This document shows, piece after piece, positions 26,379-38,700 of a stretch of 64,000 bases of DNA. Source of the stretch: Anopheles merus (taxonomy: Eukaryota; Arthropoda; Insecta; Diptera; Culicidae); contig NC_054083.1 in NCBI RefSeq assembly GCF_017562075.2, forward strand, positions 52,094,442 to 52,158,441, written 5' to 3'. The notes under the pieces were generated by a model. That model made no database searches, was not told the origin of the DNA, and worked only from the letters and a program-made list of their open reading frames with translations. Every line of letters starts with the position of its first letter. Within the stretch, counting starts at the first letter, position 1. The position numbers and the translations under genes were made by a program.

Positions 26379-29300
26379 TTGTGCAAGAATACACTGATGC
26401 GTGACGTGGCAAAAAAGGACGCCGAGGCGAGATCAAAGCGTGCTTGTGGAAGCGTCCTTCTGAAAAAAGGGGGCGCACAAAAACGAAACAAGAACCCAAG
26501 TTGGCCTTGGAGCTTGGAGATTGAGCGGTCCTCGTTCGTATATTGTGTCGAAATGGGAAGAAGCGTAAGCTCGTTTTTGTCGGTGTGGATCCTTGGGAAT
26601 GGAAACAACAAATTCGACTAGCAGGCAACCCACGATAAGTATTATTTTGTGTCTATTTTTGAAACATGTGAAAAGAGGCGGAGGAACGAAAGCACACTTA
26701 CAAACCAACGTTAAAGTGCCCCCGCAAAGGTGTCTTTAAACCGGGCCCCAAAACATGACATCAAACACCAACACCAATTAGCGAAATAAATCCACCATTT
26801 CGCACTGCTGCTGCCGACGCGTCAGCTAGCTCTCCCTGGCACACAGGCGGCACCATTGTTATGGCGTTGGAGCGACCGTTGTTGGGTTGGGCGAAAAGGG
26901 AAAGATCCACGGAAAGAGCCGCTGTGTGCCCATTTATCCTTGGCATGGCGCATGGGTTGTTTACGTTTGCGTCTGGTCGCTTGTCTTGTGTGTCTGCCTG
27001 TGTCTGACTGTGTCGACGGCGCTGAACGTGCTGAAGCTCTGGAGCTGGTCCGCCCGCCCGTTGCTGTCGGCGTAAAGTGACAGACCGTGTTGGTGATGAT
27101 TGCACGGCAAAACGGCGAAGCCATAAGCGCGAGAAGCCGCAGTGGCGCGGACACACACACAAACACACAGAAAAAAAGGTTATCAGACGGGAGGACACGG
27201 TAAAAGGAGCTTGGCTGGTTGGTGGGAAGGGTCAAGGTCGTCGAAAAGTTGATTTGGCGTGTTCTACACGCGCCCGCGCGGTACCGAAGGGACGCGCACT
27301 GGTTGACGCGAACGAAATCGGAACCCCCATCGTCGCCCCCAACCGCGTTTCCCCATGGCGTTTTCGGTCGCTTTCATTCGTCATTTCATCATTGGATGTC
27401 GCTGGAGGGCGGCGTCGCGCATCTCGTCGTCGTCGTCTTCGTGTTTGCTGCGCTCTTCTCGCCGCACTATCATCGTCGGCGTTAGTGTGTTGCTCTTCTT
27501 CTTCTGCTAGTTGCCGCGTCTAGCCAGACTTGCAGTTGTGTTGTGTTGGGTGAGCTTTTTAAGCTTCACTACTTCCCTTCCCTCCAACTGTCGGTTTGGA
27601 GACGTTGTTGTGTGCTACCTTTTCCATGCTGCCGTCTGATACACTCTGCCCTTTTTTTAGGGACCAAAAGTGTACCAGGGTGGTTGAGTGGTTGTCTCCT
27701 GCTTGTGTGGTTGGGAAATTGTTAGCGTTGACACAGGAACAAAGAAAAACCCCCTGACGCCAGTGTGTGCCAGATCCTGTGTGCTCAGTGCCAGACTAAC
27801 AAGGGGTTCCGAAGTTATCTTCAGCGGCAAATCACGACGAGCCTCTGAAGCAGTGAAGTGGCACTAGATGTAAAAGTTTTGCCTAGACACGAGACAACCC
27901 TTCGGGTTGAACAAACGGGCTGATTTGACTGCAATTAGTTTAGCATCATTAACCCACGTGCTTTGCGCGTTTCACAGTAACTCCAAAGGAGTTCCTTGCA
28001 GACAGTAATGAAGTAGCAGACTTTTCTTTTCATCTTGTTCACAACACCCCCCCCCCCCTCCCCGACTTTTTCTTATCGCGTGACTGCGGGAATTCGTTGT
28101 TCCAATCCCTCTCTCCACGGCAACGCTGGAAAAGTTGTGTTGATATTTTCGCATGAAATTAGCAATCTTTGACTTTCCATTTCAAACGGTCGGTCGTTCG
28201 TTCGTTCGGGCATGTGTCTGTAGCGGAATCGCAAATCAGAACGGTTTTCTTCGGGGGGTGGTTGGCTGGTGCACAATTCAAATCGATTTGTGGTCGTGTC
28301 TCTCTCCCTGGCTGTGTTTGTGTGGGGCGCGCGTGTGTATGTGTGTGTGTACAACACAAAGGTGACGCGAGGGCAAAGTGGTCGTTCTCGGTCGTTCGAC
28401 GTCGTTTGTGGTGGTGAAGGCGGTATAAGTGTTATCAGCTGGCGTTCCCTTGGCGGCTGATTGACCTACTTTTTCGCCGGTAGGATGCATCGATTTTTTT
28501 TTGTTTCGGGGTGGGGGAAAAGGTGGTAGTCGGTCGCAACAAAACAAACCACCGGATGCGCTGCTAAGAGGTGCCCTTTCTAGATGGCATAGTTCTGAGT
28601 TCATCTAAAGAACGGTTTCGTAGGAAAAGAAAAATGCACAACAGCTCAACGGTAACATTTCGTTTGTTACATCATCAACTTCATCGAAAAGATTTCATAA
28701 TGAAAGCTTCTTTTTTTACCTTGTCGGAATTCTCCACGAAGACTTTTGGGGATGGGTGGATATTTGAGTCGCAAAATAATAATTTCATCCTGGCCTCTTC
28801 TTCCCCCCTGCGGCGGGTTGGTATTTGATCGTCGTTTGGGGTAGTCGTGTTCGATTGCGCAATACTCCCAACCCGGAGATCGCGAAGGGGGAAGGAAGCC
28901 ACGGCCACAAGTAAACGAAAGCAATTGAACATTTGCGAGCTGAAATTGTATCTCGTTTGCTTCGGTTTTTTCGTGCGGCGGCTTGCTCTCGGTCTGGTTA
29001 TTACCGATCATAATTTCGTGAAATGGAAGCAAAAGCTCGAGAGACGGAACGACACGACGCGAAGACGCGAGAGAGGGCACACAACACTGTACGCAATAGA
29101 ATGTGTATTACCTTTGGCGCTTTAAGGTGGTGGTGGCCGAAATAATGAGAAACTTCGTTTCTCGTTTCGTTTGTGGCACAATTTTGATGGAACTGCGTGG
29201 GATGGTGGGAGTAGCAGTGATCTTGTTAGTGATGTCTAACGATGAAGAGAGAGAGCGAGAGAGAGCCGACGTCTTGGAGGGGAAGGGCTATGAGCTTGGC

Positions 29301-32300
29301 AGAGTTGTTGCTCCTACTAGCTTCAATCATCAAATAGATGAATTCTGTGTGGGAAGAAAGGTTATTCTTGCCCACCCCAAGCGTCTCGCAAAGAGAAGGA
29401 TCATTGGCAGCTTCAGAAAGAAAGCCCGGACAGAAGATGACTGATGTTTGCGTGTTGCGTGTCGTGCTGCTTTCTCTTACCGGTTGGCCTAAGAAGTACA
29501 AATATTTTTCCCGTCTCCCCACCGAAAATGCTGAAACGAGGTCACGAAAGAACAGAGATTAAACGGAGCAACGGAGATATAAGGGAGCAGTGGAGTTGGC
29601 GTAGCCCAAAAAACCATCCTCTCCTTGCGGGAGGTCCTCGTTACAAGACACATTGCACACACAAGCCCACGCAGCAGCGGTATGATCTATGCGCAACGGC
29701 TGGGCCCGGCGAAGATCATTATGTTGCGTGTACATTAGCATACAATCAGTTACGCATAGACGTACAATAATAACGCAGGTTGGGAGAGCAGCAGCGCACA
29801 GGGGCACTAGCGTTCTTCTCCGCAACAAGAAGAAGCGCCGTACCAGCAGTAGCAGGCGAGCCTTGGCAACGAACGATGTGGGCTTCGTTTCTCCCCGGGG
29901 CGTATAATTGAGCACAAAATGCGAAACCATGGTATGGTTGGAACATCTGTTTGCCCTTTTTTGTTGCTACTGTTGGTGGGCTGAACACTGCCGCCCTTTA
30001 AAGACTTTCTGAGGGAGAATCGAAAGGGGCTAGAATAATGAACCAGCTGCTGTTTGTTTTTGTGTCAACTCCTGGGCTGTCAACAGTTTGTATAAGGACC
30101 ACCACGTGTTTGATCTTAGGGCCGTCATCATTGGAGACAAATCATATTTTGTGGGGATGTGTAATACAATGCTTTTATGGAATGGAAATCACTGCGTATT
30201 GCATTCTCGACAAATATTTTGCCACAAACGACCACGTGTTGAGCTCGCGAACGAGGCGAAAAGAGAGTAAAAGGAACGATCGCGAACGAGGTACCGTTAC
30301 TTTCCCACCAGATGGCAGCACTTGCTTGAGTAGCTAGCGAGATATGGATGTTTCGAGTTGTTGAGTTTTGCGTTGGTGTGCTGGTGGTTGTGACCACCAT
30401 CGGAAAAGCAAAAACTAAAACGATCTTTTAATAGCATTAAGGCGTTAAATCTTTTCCAAAATACGCACACACACAGCGACTACAGAGGGCAGAATGCAGC
30501 CAAACGGATGATAATTTTAATGAGCTAAGACGTGAAAAAGTAGTAGTTTGATAGAAGTTTACTTAGCACTGCTTTACGGAATGAAGCGTGTGGGAATAAG
30601 ACAAGGATCTAAAACATCGCGAAGTCACTGGTCTGCGCCAAGTGTGTCGAACTCTTCGCGGTGTGGGCATGGTCATCACGTGTCATTAAAATGATACTAA
30701 ACCACTAAAATGATTCCCGAATCTAGAGTGCATTGAGAGTGAAAAGTCTATTTCCATGCTGTCTTGAGAATCGACTCACCGAAAAAACCATTCTGCTAGG
30801 CCTCGTGCCAATAAGTTTTACACCTTTGCCTCAAAACGAATTGGGAGGCGAGGAGGAGCGCACTGCGCACGAAACACGCACGTCCTCGTCGTCGTCGTCG
30901 TCCAGCAACAGCGGCAAGAAAGTGGAAGAAACGGTGTTTCTTTCTTTTTGTGCTGCCCTCCTCATTCATCGTCTCGGCAGCAGCGCCTGCTTGGGTTTGG
31001 TTTGGTTTAATGGTTTTCTCTCGCCGTGGTTACAGCACACGAGACACGCTGGAGAAACTGTAACGCTTGACGCGAACCAAAAAGAGCGAAAGAAAGAAAG
31101 CAAGCAAGAAAAAAAGTACCGTTTTTGTGCGTCTTTAGGTATTTCGCTGCTATATGTCTCTCTGTTCGATGGAAGGGTGTGGAGGGGGTAGAGTAGCGTA
31201 CGTACGACGTTTGTGTGTCGCTCGGTTTCACGGATGGGGACCCCTGGAACACAGGCCTTGCCTGGCGACCCCGGCCTGCTAAGCACCATGGGAACTTTTC
31301 GAAACAGTGGTGGTGTGTGCAGTGCGTAGCTGAGGGCAAGCAATGAAATAAATATAATGAAACATGGCACAATGCAGGCGGTAAGGGGGTAGGAAAGGGG
31401 GGGGGGGGAGCTTCATTTTTTTTGTTTTAAACTTAATGAATAAGCGAGACGGAAGTGAGTGTGTGGTGTAGCAGTAATCACAAGCGAAGTGGTGGATGGG
31501 GAGGTTTTCTGCTGTCTTGTTGCTGCAACAGGTGACTTGTTGGATGAGCAGCCAGCAGCAACGGTTGAGCACGTGAATGAAGCATGAAATAGGGGAAGAA
31601 AGTTTTGCGCGAACGGAACGGAAAATTGCAGCCAAGATGAGTTTGTGAGCCAGCGGGAAACTCTCACACACAATGTAATGATGTGTAAGTGTGAGTGATT
31701 AAGCGCGTCTATTTTTTTTTGTAGCAGAAAATACGGAAGACATCTAGAGAGGGAAGCTTAGTTAGAAGAGAAATAGTGGGTTTTTATAGAGAAATTATTT
31801 GCTGGAGTGATTTGAAATCTTGTTTTACACCATTTATTTTCATACAGCTCAATCAGCTGCTCAATAGTTATTTACTCCCTTTAATGATGAGACCATACTT
31901 AGTAAAGTTTTAGCAATCGTTCTGCACTTTATTTCTGCAGAAAGGGTCCAGCAGTTTTAATGTAATTCAACCTCCAACACCATGGCACGATATCTTGATA
32001 TAAATAGAAGCGATCGTTAAAAGACTCACCTCTAATTTAGTCGCGCTTTGTAACAATGTTGAGTGATTTATTGGATCTGTTGTTTTACTGCCCACTCAAA
32101 CACCGCATTCCACCCTTTTTATTGTGCTTCTTCTTCAAGCTACTACTGGTGGGGTAAAAAGCCCCATTTTAAAAGAGTCACAATGATGAGCGATTGATTG
32201 ATGGCAAAGAGTGTCAAGTGTCATTAAATTCATCGCCAAATGGACAAAACATACCACTCACACACAGAGAGATTGGTGGCCTCCGGCTGAGAGCAGCATC

Positions 32301-35300
32301 TTGAATGAACTGAAAAGGGAGTTTATTATCTTCTCCCGTTTACCCACCCGTTCTTCCTTTAGACGTCTGTGAAGTAAAACGTCTTAACTGTGGGTCGAAA
32401 CGGAACACAAAGTCACGTTAGAGTTGTGGGGGGTGGGTGGGAGGGCGTGGGTAAGAAGCAGAGCAACAACACGCGCAAAACAAATCCACAATCGATCGAC
32501 CGTCGCCTGCTCTGCTCTGCTCAGTCGCTCACTAAAATGCACTCTCTTGCTCTATGGCTGGACGTCCATGCTCTCTCCTCTCTCCCCACCGTCTGCCCAT
32601 TTCCTAACCAACCGGCTCGATATCAGTTCCGTCATTTGCATTGCAAATTGCACACCACACCTGGGGGAGGAGGGGGTTGTTGTGCAGCTTCGTTGCAGTG
32701 TAAAACCCTGCACAAGAGCTGCTCCTGCACCCTGCCCCAACCATCCTTCTCCTCGCATTCTGTGCGTGGTTTAGTGCCCGCCTGTGCCCTCGTAACTCGC
32801 GGGGCACTGGTAGTCATAAAAATAATCATACCTTTCCTCCTCCCCCCTGCCCCGTCACTCCCACCTCCCGGGTGCACGAGAACTGTTGCAGTTGCAGAGT
32901 CGTCGTCTCGAGCTCTGGGTTGTGTTGTGTTGTGTGCACGTCGAGAGCACTATTTGTTGTACGATTATCGTTGGAAAGGGGGAAGGTGGTAATTTTTTTA
33001 TGGTCCGATTGGCGTGCGCCGGCTGTTTGGCCTTCGCCATTTGGCCATCGCCACCAGATGCAGTCCGCCCGCTCGCTCCCACCTGGGTGCAACCTTTACC
33101 TTTGCGGCCGTGTGCCGCGCGTGGCCAAGGATGTTTGGAGGAGGCCTTCTTGTTGGCTTCTCCTTTGGTGTGCGGTTCTATTAAATTGTAATTAATTTGA
33201 AGTAACAAACCTGCGCCCCACGCTTTTGTTGCTGGGAGTAGTAGTAAAGCGAGTTTAATGAGGTGGATGATATGTTTACGAGCGACAATAAGTAGAAAAT
33301 AAATATGTTTATGGCAGTTTAACGAAATAACCCCTTCTGGCGATGGCGGTCGGAAGGGAGATGTGAACTTCTTCTTTGGTATTTGTTATGTTGTGTATGT
33401 ATGTTTTAATTCTTTTGTTTTATGCTATGCATCTCGCATCTTCAAGGAAATGACTTATAAATGTTACTTGTTTTTTACTACGAACATATTAACATCTTAA
33501 ACAAATCAATTTAACTAATCGATAATTCCTACCAAACTCTATGCGCCATGCTTACCCCCCCGATGCCTAATTATTCATTGCATATTGTTTTTTTTTTGTA
33601 AAAAGAAATACCCACTCGGCCACGTTTTTATGGTCAGACAAAATAAAGTACCCCATCGTAGTACTGTCAAGGTCGTTGACCTAAATATTCTGCACCCCTC
33701 TGCCTCTTGCGCGCGTGTGTGTGTGTTGTTGCGCTCATGCCGTTGTTTATACACACACGCATCAATTTGTTGATGCGCTCAATTTTGCGCAAAGAAACAG
33801 ATTCGCGCGCTCTCTCTCGCGGGTTGGTTGCGGCGCAAAGGGGGGGTGGCCCACATCATAACGCCGCGCCGCGTCACGGTCACAACGGATGGCGGCAAAC
33901 CGGATGATGGGGGTCTTGGGAAGGGGGGGTTACATTGTTGTCGTCGGCATACATACGGGGACACCACGGTTTCGGACTGTTGTCATGTAGCGTGTCGCGC
34001 TGCGTTTGTTCGCCGGCGTCTTTGCGTTTTCGCAAGCGTGTCTCTTTTGTCGCAGTTTCGAGTCGTATTTTATATTGCTCACTGCAACCCCACTACTCTT
34101 TTTTGTCTTACTGTGTATCTCTCTTTCCCTTGCTCTCTCTCTCGCCGGGATGCACTTTCTTGCAGAACCGGTCTCGAGACGCAATTTGATTGCCCGGCAG
34201 AGAAGGGGCGACGGTGGGGGGGTTTATTGAAGAACATAAAAAGGAGAGCGCACCATTATATGGAGAAATTGTCCAATGAACCGGCGTGCGAGAGTGAAGA
34301 AGAAGGAAGAAAATGTGCCAGACACATACCAGAGAGAATTTGGAGGGGGGGGGGAAGGAACAGGTCGTTTGATAATAATGTTTTCGAGCGAGAAAGTGTG
34401 AGAAAGCAGCAGCAGCAGCAGGGCAGGGCGGGCAGTAAAGTGAAAGACGTCGGGGCGAGAAACGATCACGGTAGCATAAAATTTGCATTCCATCATCGTG
34501 CACCCTCCCTCCCTTCTTACCATTCATCCCCCTCTCTTTTCTCCCTACTGGTCGTTAATAATCGTTTCGTTGTTTAACGGACGCCTCCACGCGGTCTCCG
34601 CCGACCACGAGCGAGAGCCGTTTTTGTTGGTTGGTGTGCGCTTTCTCCACGCTCTTCTTCCGACCAAACATCGCTATTTGTTGCTCCTCTCGCCTACTTG
34701 TGTGGGTCTATTTGCTGCCCCCCGGTCCTACACAAAACATGGGCGCCATGGTGATGGCAAATTGACCGATTCGGCGTTGCGAGTGAGCAGTGTGGTAGGT
34801 TTAATATCTCGTCATACCACACAGTAGGCGACAGTCGCTAGGTCAGTGAAACTCCTGTCGATAGACAGAGACATGAGGGACTGGGTGGCGTCGGGACAGT
34901 CGGCCCGTTTGGGGGGGGAGAAAATTAAATCAGCTGGAAAGTGATTCGATTCGATTTGATACTACTGGGAGTTGGAGCTACACTGGTACCGTTTGTTTTT
35001 GACCTCCTCCTCCTTGTGTTTGGTAAATTTGATGCAAACCCGCTTGTTTTTCTCCTCCCCTTCCCCCCAAAAGACAGGCTTGATAGCGCGTGCCTAACAA
35101 GCGATTGAAAAGAGCATCCCTTTAGCGGTATCAATTGCGTGACTTTGGGCGTTTAATGCGCGGGCAAATTTGCCTAAAGGTATGCAATTAGCATTACAAT
35201 TAGCTTCGTGTGTAAAACCGTACGTGCTCGTTTGGAGAGTTTAAATTGTTACGATTTGATGAGAGCGTCTCGCAGGACAACATCAAACAATGCTCAACAG

Positions 35301-35779
35301 TTTTTTGTCGTCAATATGGCCACGCAGATAATATTGAATATCACCTAACCTACATTTTGCCCTATCTTTTGGCAAAAGTTGGTCATTGCTGTGTGTCTGT
35401 GTGCCAACGATGACCTCGAAATTTCATTATCGCAAAACGCATCGAGCTGCAGCGAGAGTAATTTAATTGCGAGCCACCCCCTCTCCCCAGGGTGTGTTTG
35501 GATCCCGTTATCAGCAGGGACACAGGGCGAGAAGGTGGTTGGATAATTTACGAGCGAATGCACAGAGCGATGATACGTTTAATTGCAACTCTGGTTAAGT
35601 GGGGACTAGGCTTACGCGTAGCAAATGGAATTAGTCTATGTAATCTGTTTTTCCAAATTATCGATTTGTGCTGAACATCGCATGAACTTACCCACTGACT
35701 CTACATATATTCCCTCAAAAGATACACATTTACGACAGTGTGATTAATGGTTCCTTTTCCATTTCATTCTTCTTTGCAG

Positions 35780-35796
35780 CATCAAACCAATGCACG
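35780..35796 (+). other. 5' end of the BCOR-homologue coding exon (short 5' UTR segment)
   Basis: The exon begins after TTTGCAG at 35779, and 17 untranslated bases precede the chosen ATG. They contain another ATG at 35790, seven bases before the start and out of frame. A frame also continues left of the acceptor to an ATG at 35740, but that part is intron. An upstream coding exon spliced in frame to this one cannot be excluded from sequence alone. Confidence 0.55.
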
Positions 35797-38700
35797 ATGG
35801 AGTCATCACAAGCAGCAACAGTGTCGGCCCCTGCAACGGTAGCTGATCCATCCACAGAGACATCTACAGCTTCCACGGCAACGGCACCGTCAGCGGCCGT
35901 TAACAGTCAGTCGCCTGATGCAACACCCGTCGCTGCCTGCACTCCAGCCGTGGAAAAAGAAGCTCCGGTAGCAGCAACAACAAACAACCCAGAACAAAGT
36001 GAACCAAAAATCGAACAAGTGACTCCGGCCGACATGGAGACAGAAACGTCACCGTCGCCAGTTAGCACGCAGCAGGAGGCCGTCGATCCACTAGCAGTTC
36101 CGGAAGAATCGCCCGAGATTAGTACCACCTCCGTCGAGGGGGAGAAATCGGCAGCAGAAAGTACGCTAAACGAGCCCAAACAGGCGGTGGTGGAGAAGAA
36201 TCCACCGGCGTCGAATGATGGGGCGATGGCGGACCCGCTTGCAAAACCATCCACATCATCCAATGATCCTGCAAAGGATGAAGTTTGCTCCAAAGAATCA
36301 TCTTCGGAGCTATCCGAGTCTTTACCCACGTCGACGTCCTCGCCCGGTGGAGATCCAACACTGAGCAGTAGTAATGTAGTGGAAGAAGAGACGTCTGCAA
36401 GGAGAAGCCCCCCGGTACGGACTCCACCACCGGTGGTAGAATCATCTACAGCTTCACCGGAAAAGCTGAGCTCACCGGCTGTCAGTGACTCGCGTGTACC
36501 ATTGAAGGGATCAGCGTACTCAACGTCATCCACGGTGGATAGCAGCAGTAGTGATAAACCTGGTGACAGCAACGCCGACACCGCCGAAGAACGGCCTAGC
36601 AGTAATTGTAAGGGTAGTGATAGTGTAAATAGTATTAACAGTGACTGCAGCAGCAACAGCAACGAGGCAGAATCTCAAGCGACTGCCACGGACGGTGGCT
36701 CCAAGAGCCAGGAAGCGAACACGACGACATCCGCTGCTCCGAACGAACGAATACGATCACCACCATCTTCCGAGATCGCTGTGCCGACAACGGCAGAGGT
36801 GACTTCGAATGCTGTGATAGGGAAAGAGTCCAGGCCGGAAGGCAATGTAGACCCCAGCGCGAATGGAGTAGTGATAGAGGGACGGCCAGAGCCTGGCAAA
36901 GGCGCAAAGGAATCTGAAGAAGGATGTGAAAAGAAACCGAACACAGCGGCGATGGATGTAAGTGGACGGGAGCAGACGAGTGAAAAGAGTAGCAGCAGTG
37001 CTTCCGACGGTCAAACAAGCGAGGAATCACAAGCTGCAGCGAACAGCAAGGGTGTGAAAGAGGCACGAGAAGGCACGGTTCTCGAATGTCGTGAATCTGC
37101 AGCCGTTCCACCGGAACCTGATCCCGGTCCACCCGTGGCGGAAGAGTCCAAAAGTGCCGAAGGCTGTAAAACTCTTCAAGCGATCGATACAGCGAACAGT
37201 AATAGTAGCAAAGTAGAACATCACAGCTTGATGCAAGCGTCCCAAAACACCGTGGCAGCCGTGGAGTCGTCGCCGAGAGAAGACAAGACGAGCGACAATA
37301 GTGATAGTAGTAGAACGATGGGTAGCCTCAATACGGGAGCACCCAGTCGGCCGGATTACCATCAACCGCAGCAACAGCAACCACCGGTGTCCGCCCGCAA
37401 TCCACTCCAGTTTACGGAGGTGGCGAACGACGAGGTTGAGCTGAAGGTGGACGGTGGACATCTGCTTGATCGCGTGATCAAGCTTTCACTGCTCAAAGGT
37501 CTGCAGGATAGTGGGAAACGGTTGGCAAAGAGTAGCCTAATCATTTCGGGAGCAGGAGCTAGCGTGGGCGAAGGAGCGAATGGTGAGGCAACGCTGGCGA
37601 CCACTTCCTCCCTGAGCAAAGCGAAAAGTGCAGCTGCCGGGTTGCGGTTGATGGAGGAACATAAAACTACACCACCCGCACTGGTAGCCAACGGTGGAGT
37701 TGGTGGCAGTGGTGATGGAGCTCAGGTGCCGGTGAAAGAACCGGCAAGCAGCACGAAGGAGGTGGCAGATTCTCCCCAACAAACACCTTCGGGGGGAAGA
37801 ATACGTCATTCAAGTGAGACTACAGTAAGCAGTAGTCCGTCGGGAGAGTTGGACGGTGGAGTGCGTAGCAGCAGCAGCAACAGTTCGCTGGACTTCCGAG
37901 AAGAGGAACGATCTGGACCGACACAGGAGGTGGCATCGCCAGCATCCTCCAGCTTGGAGGCATCTTCGAGCCGAAGTTCCGGATCGGGACGTGACTCATC
38001 GGTCGCTCCGAACAGTAACGACGGGCATCTGCCTGTAAAAGCACGCAAACCACAGTACTACGCCAGTCTTCCGGACTTTTCGAAACAACAGTTCGCCTCG
38101 AGCACATCCACCTCCACCTCCTCCTCATCCTCCTCCTCTTCCGTACCAACGTCGACCACAACGGCGACGAAGAGTCTCACCCAGCTGCACATGAAAACGC
38201 CCGACTTTAGCTGCCTAGCGTCTGGCACGGCATCATCGGTACCGTCCAGCCAAACGTCGCCGTCTTCGACCACCACCAACTCAACAATCTCAACTGCCGC
38301 TTCGATGAATGTGCGCACGACGAGCGAGTTGAAAATCTCCAATCCAGACTTTACCAAAGGGTTTGCGGCGCAGCACGCGCACTATGGGGCGCATGGCAAC
38401 TACCCGCCTACTTCGAGCTACGAACAGCAGCAGCAACCTGGCAACAGCTCCTCACCATACGTATCGCAGGATACGTTCAGCAAGCTTATCAAGGAGCGAA
38501 ACTACATTGCGGATTTACAGTTGAAAAATCCACCTCCGTCTCAAGGCCCGCCCGAGGGCCCAGTGGTTGTGAAAGGTGCTAGTTCCCAGAACGAGTATCC
38601 GCCCTCCTCCAGGGGAGTGGTGGTAGATGCTACATCTTCATCATCATCATCATCAGCAGTAGCAGGAACTGGTGCATCTTCTTATGGACACGCCCCACAA

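Larger units (their letters stand above)
23001..35779. other. Non-coding stretch immediately upstream of the BCOR homologue
   Basis: The stretch ends at a strong splice acceptor (pyrimidine-rich tract then TTTGCAG at 35773-35779), so at least its right end is intron. Relatively GC- and CpG-rich patches at about 25.14-25.42, 27.24-27.52, 32.99-33.14 and 34.56-34.83 kb are the best places for a 5' untranslated exon and promoter. Donor-like GTGAGC follows two of them (27550, 34783), but I cannot choose among them. Other contents are G-rich runs at 26313-26378 and 31397-31408, and palindromes near 24.3 and 24.57 kb. Confidence 0.5.

Noticed and set aside
35740..35796. Extending the BCOR homologue to the ATG at 35740
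   Set aside because: The extension crosses a strong pyrimidine tract and CAG acceptor at 35779, so it is intron in the spliced transcript.
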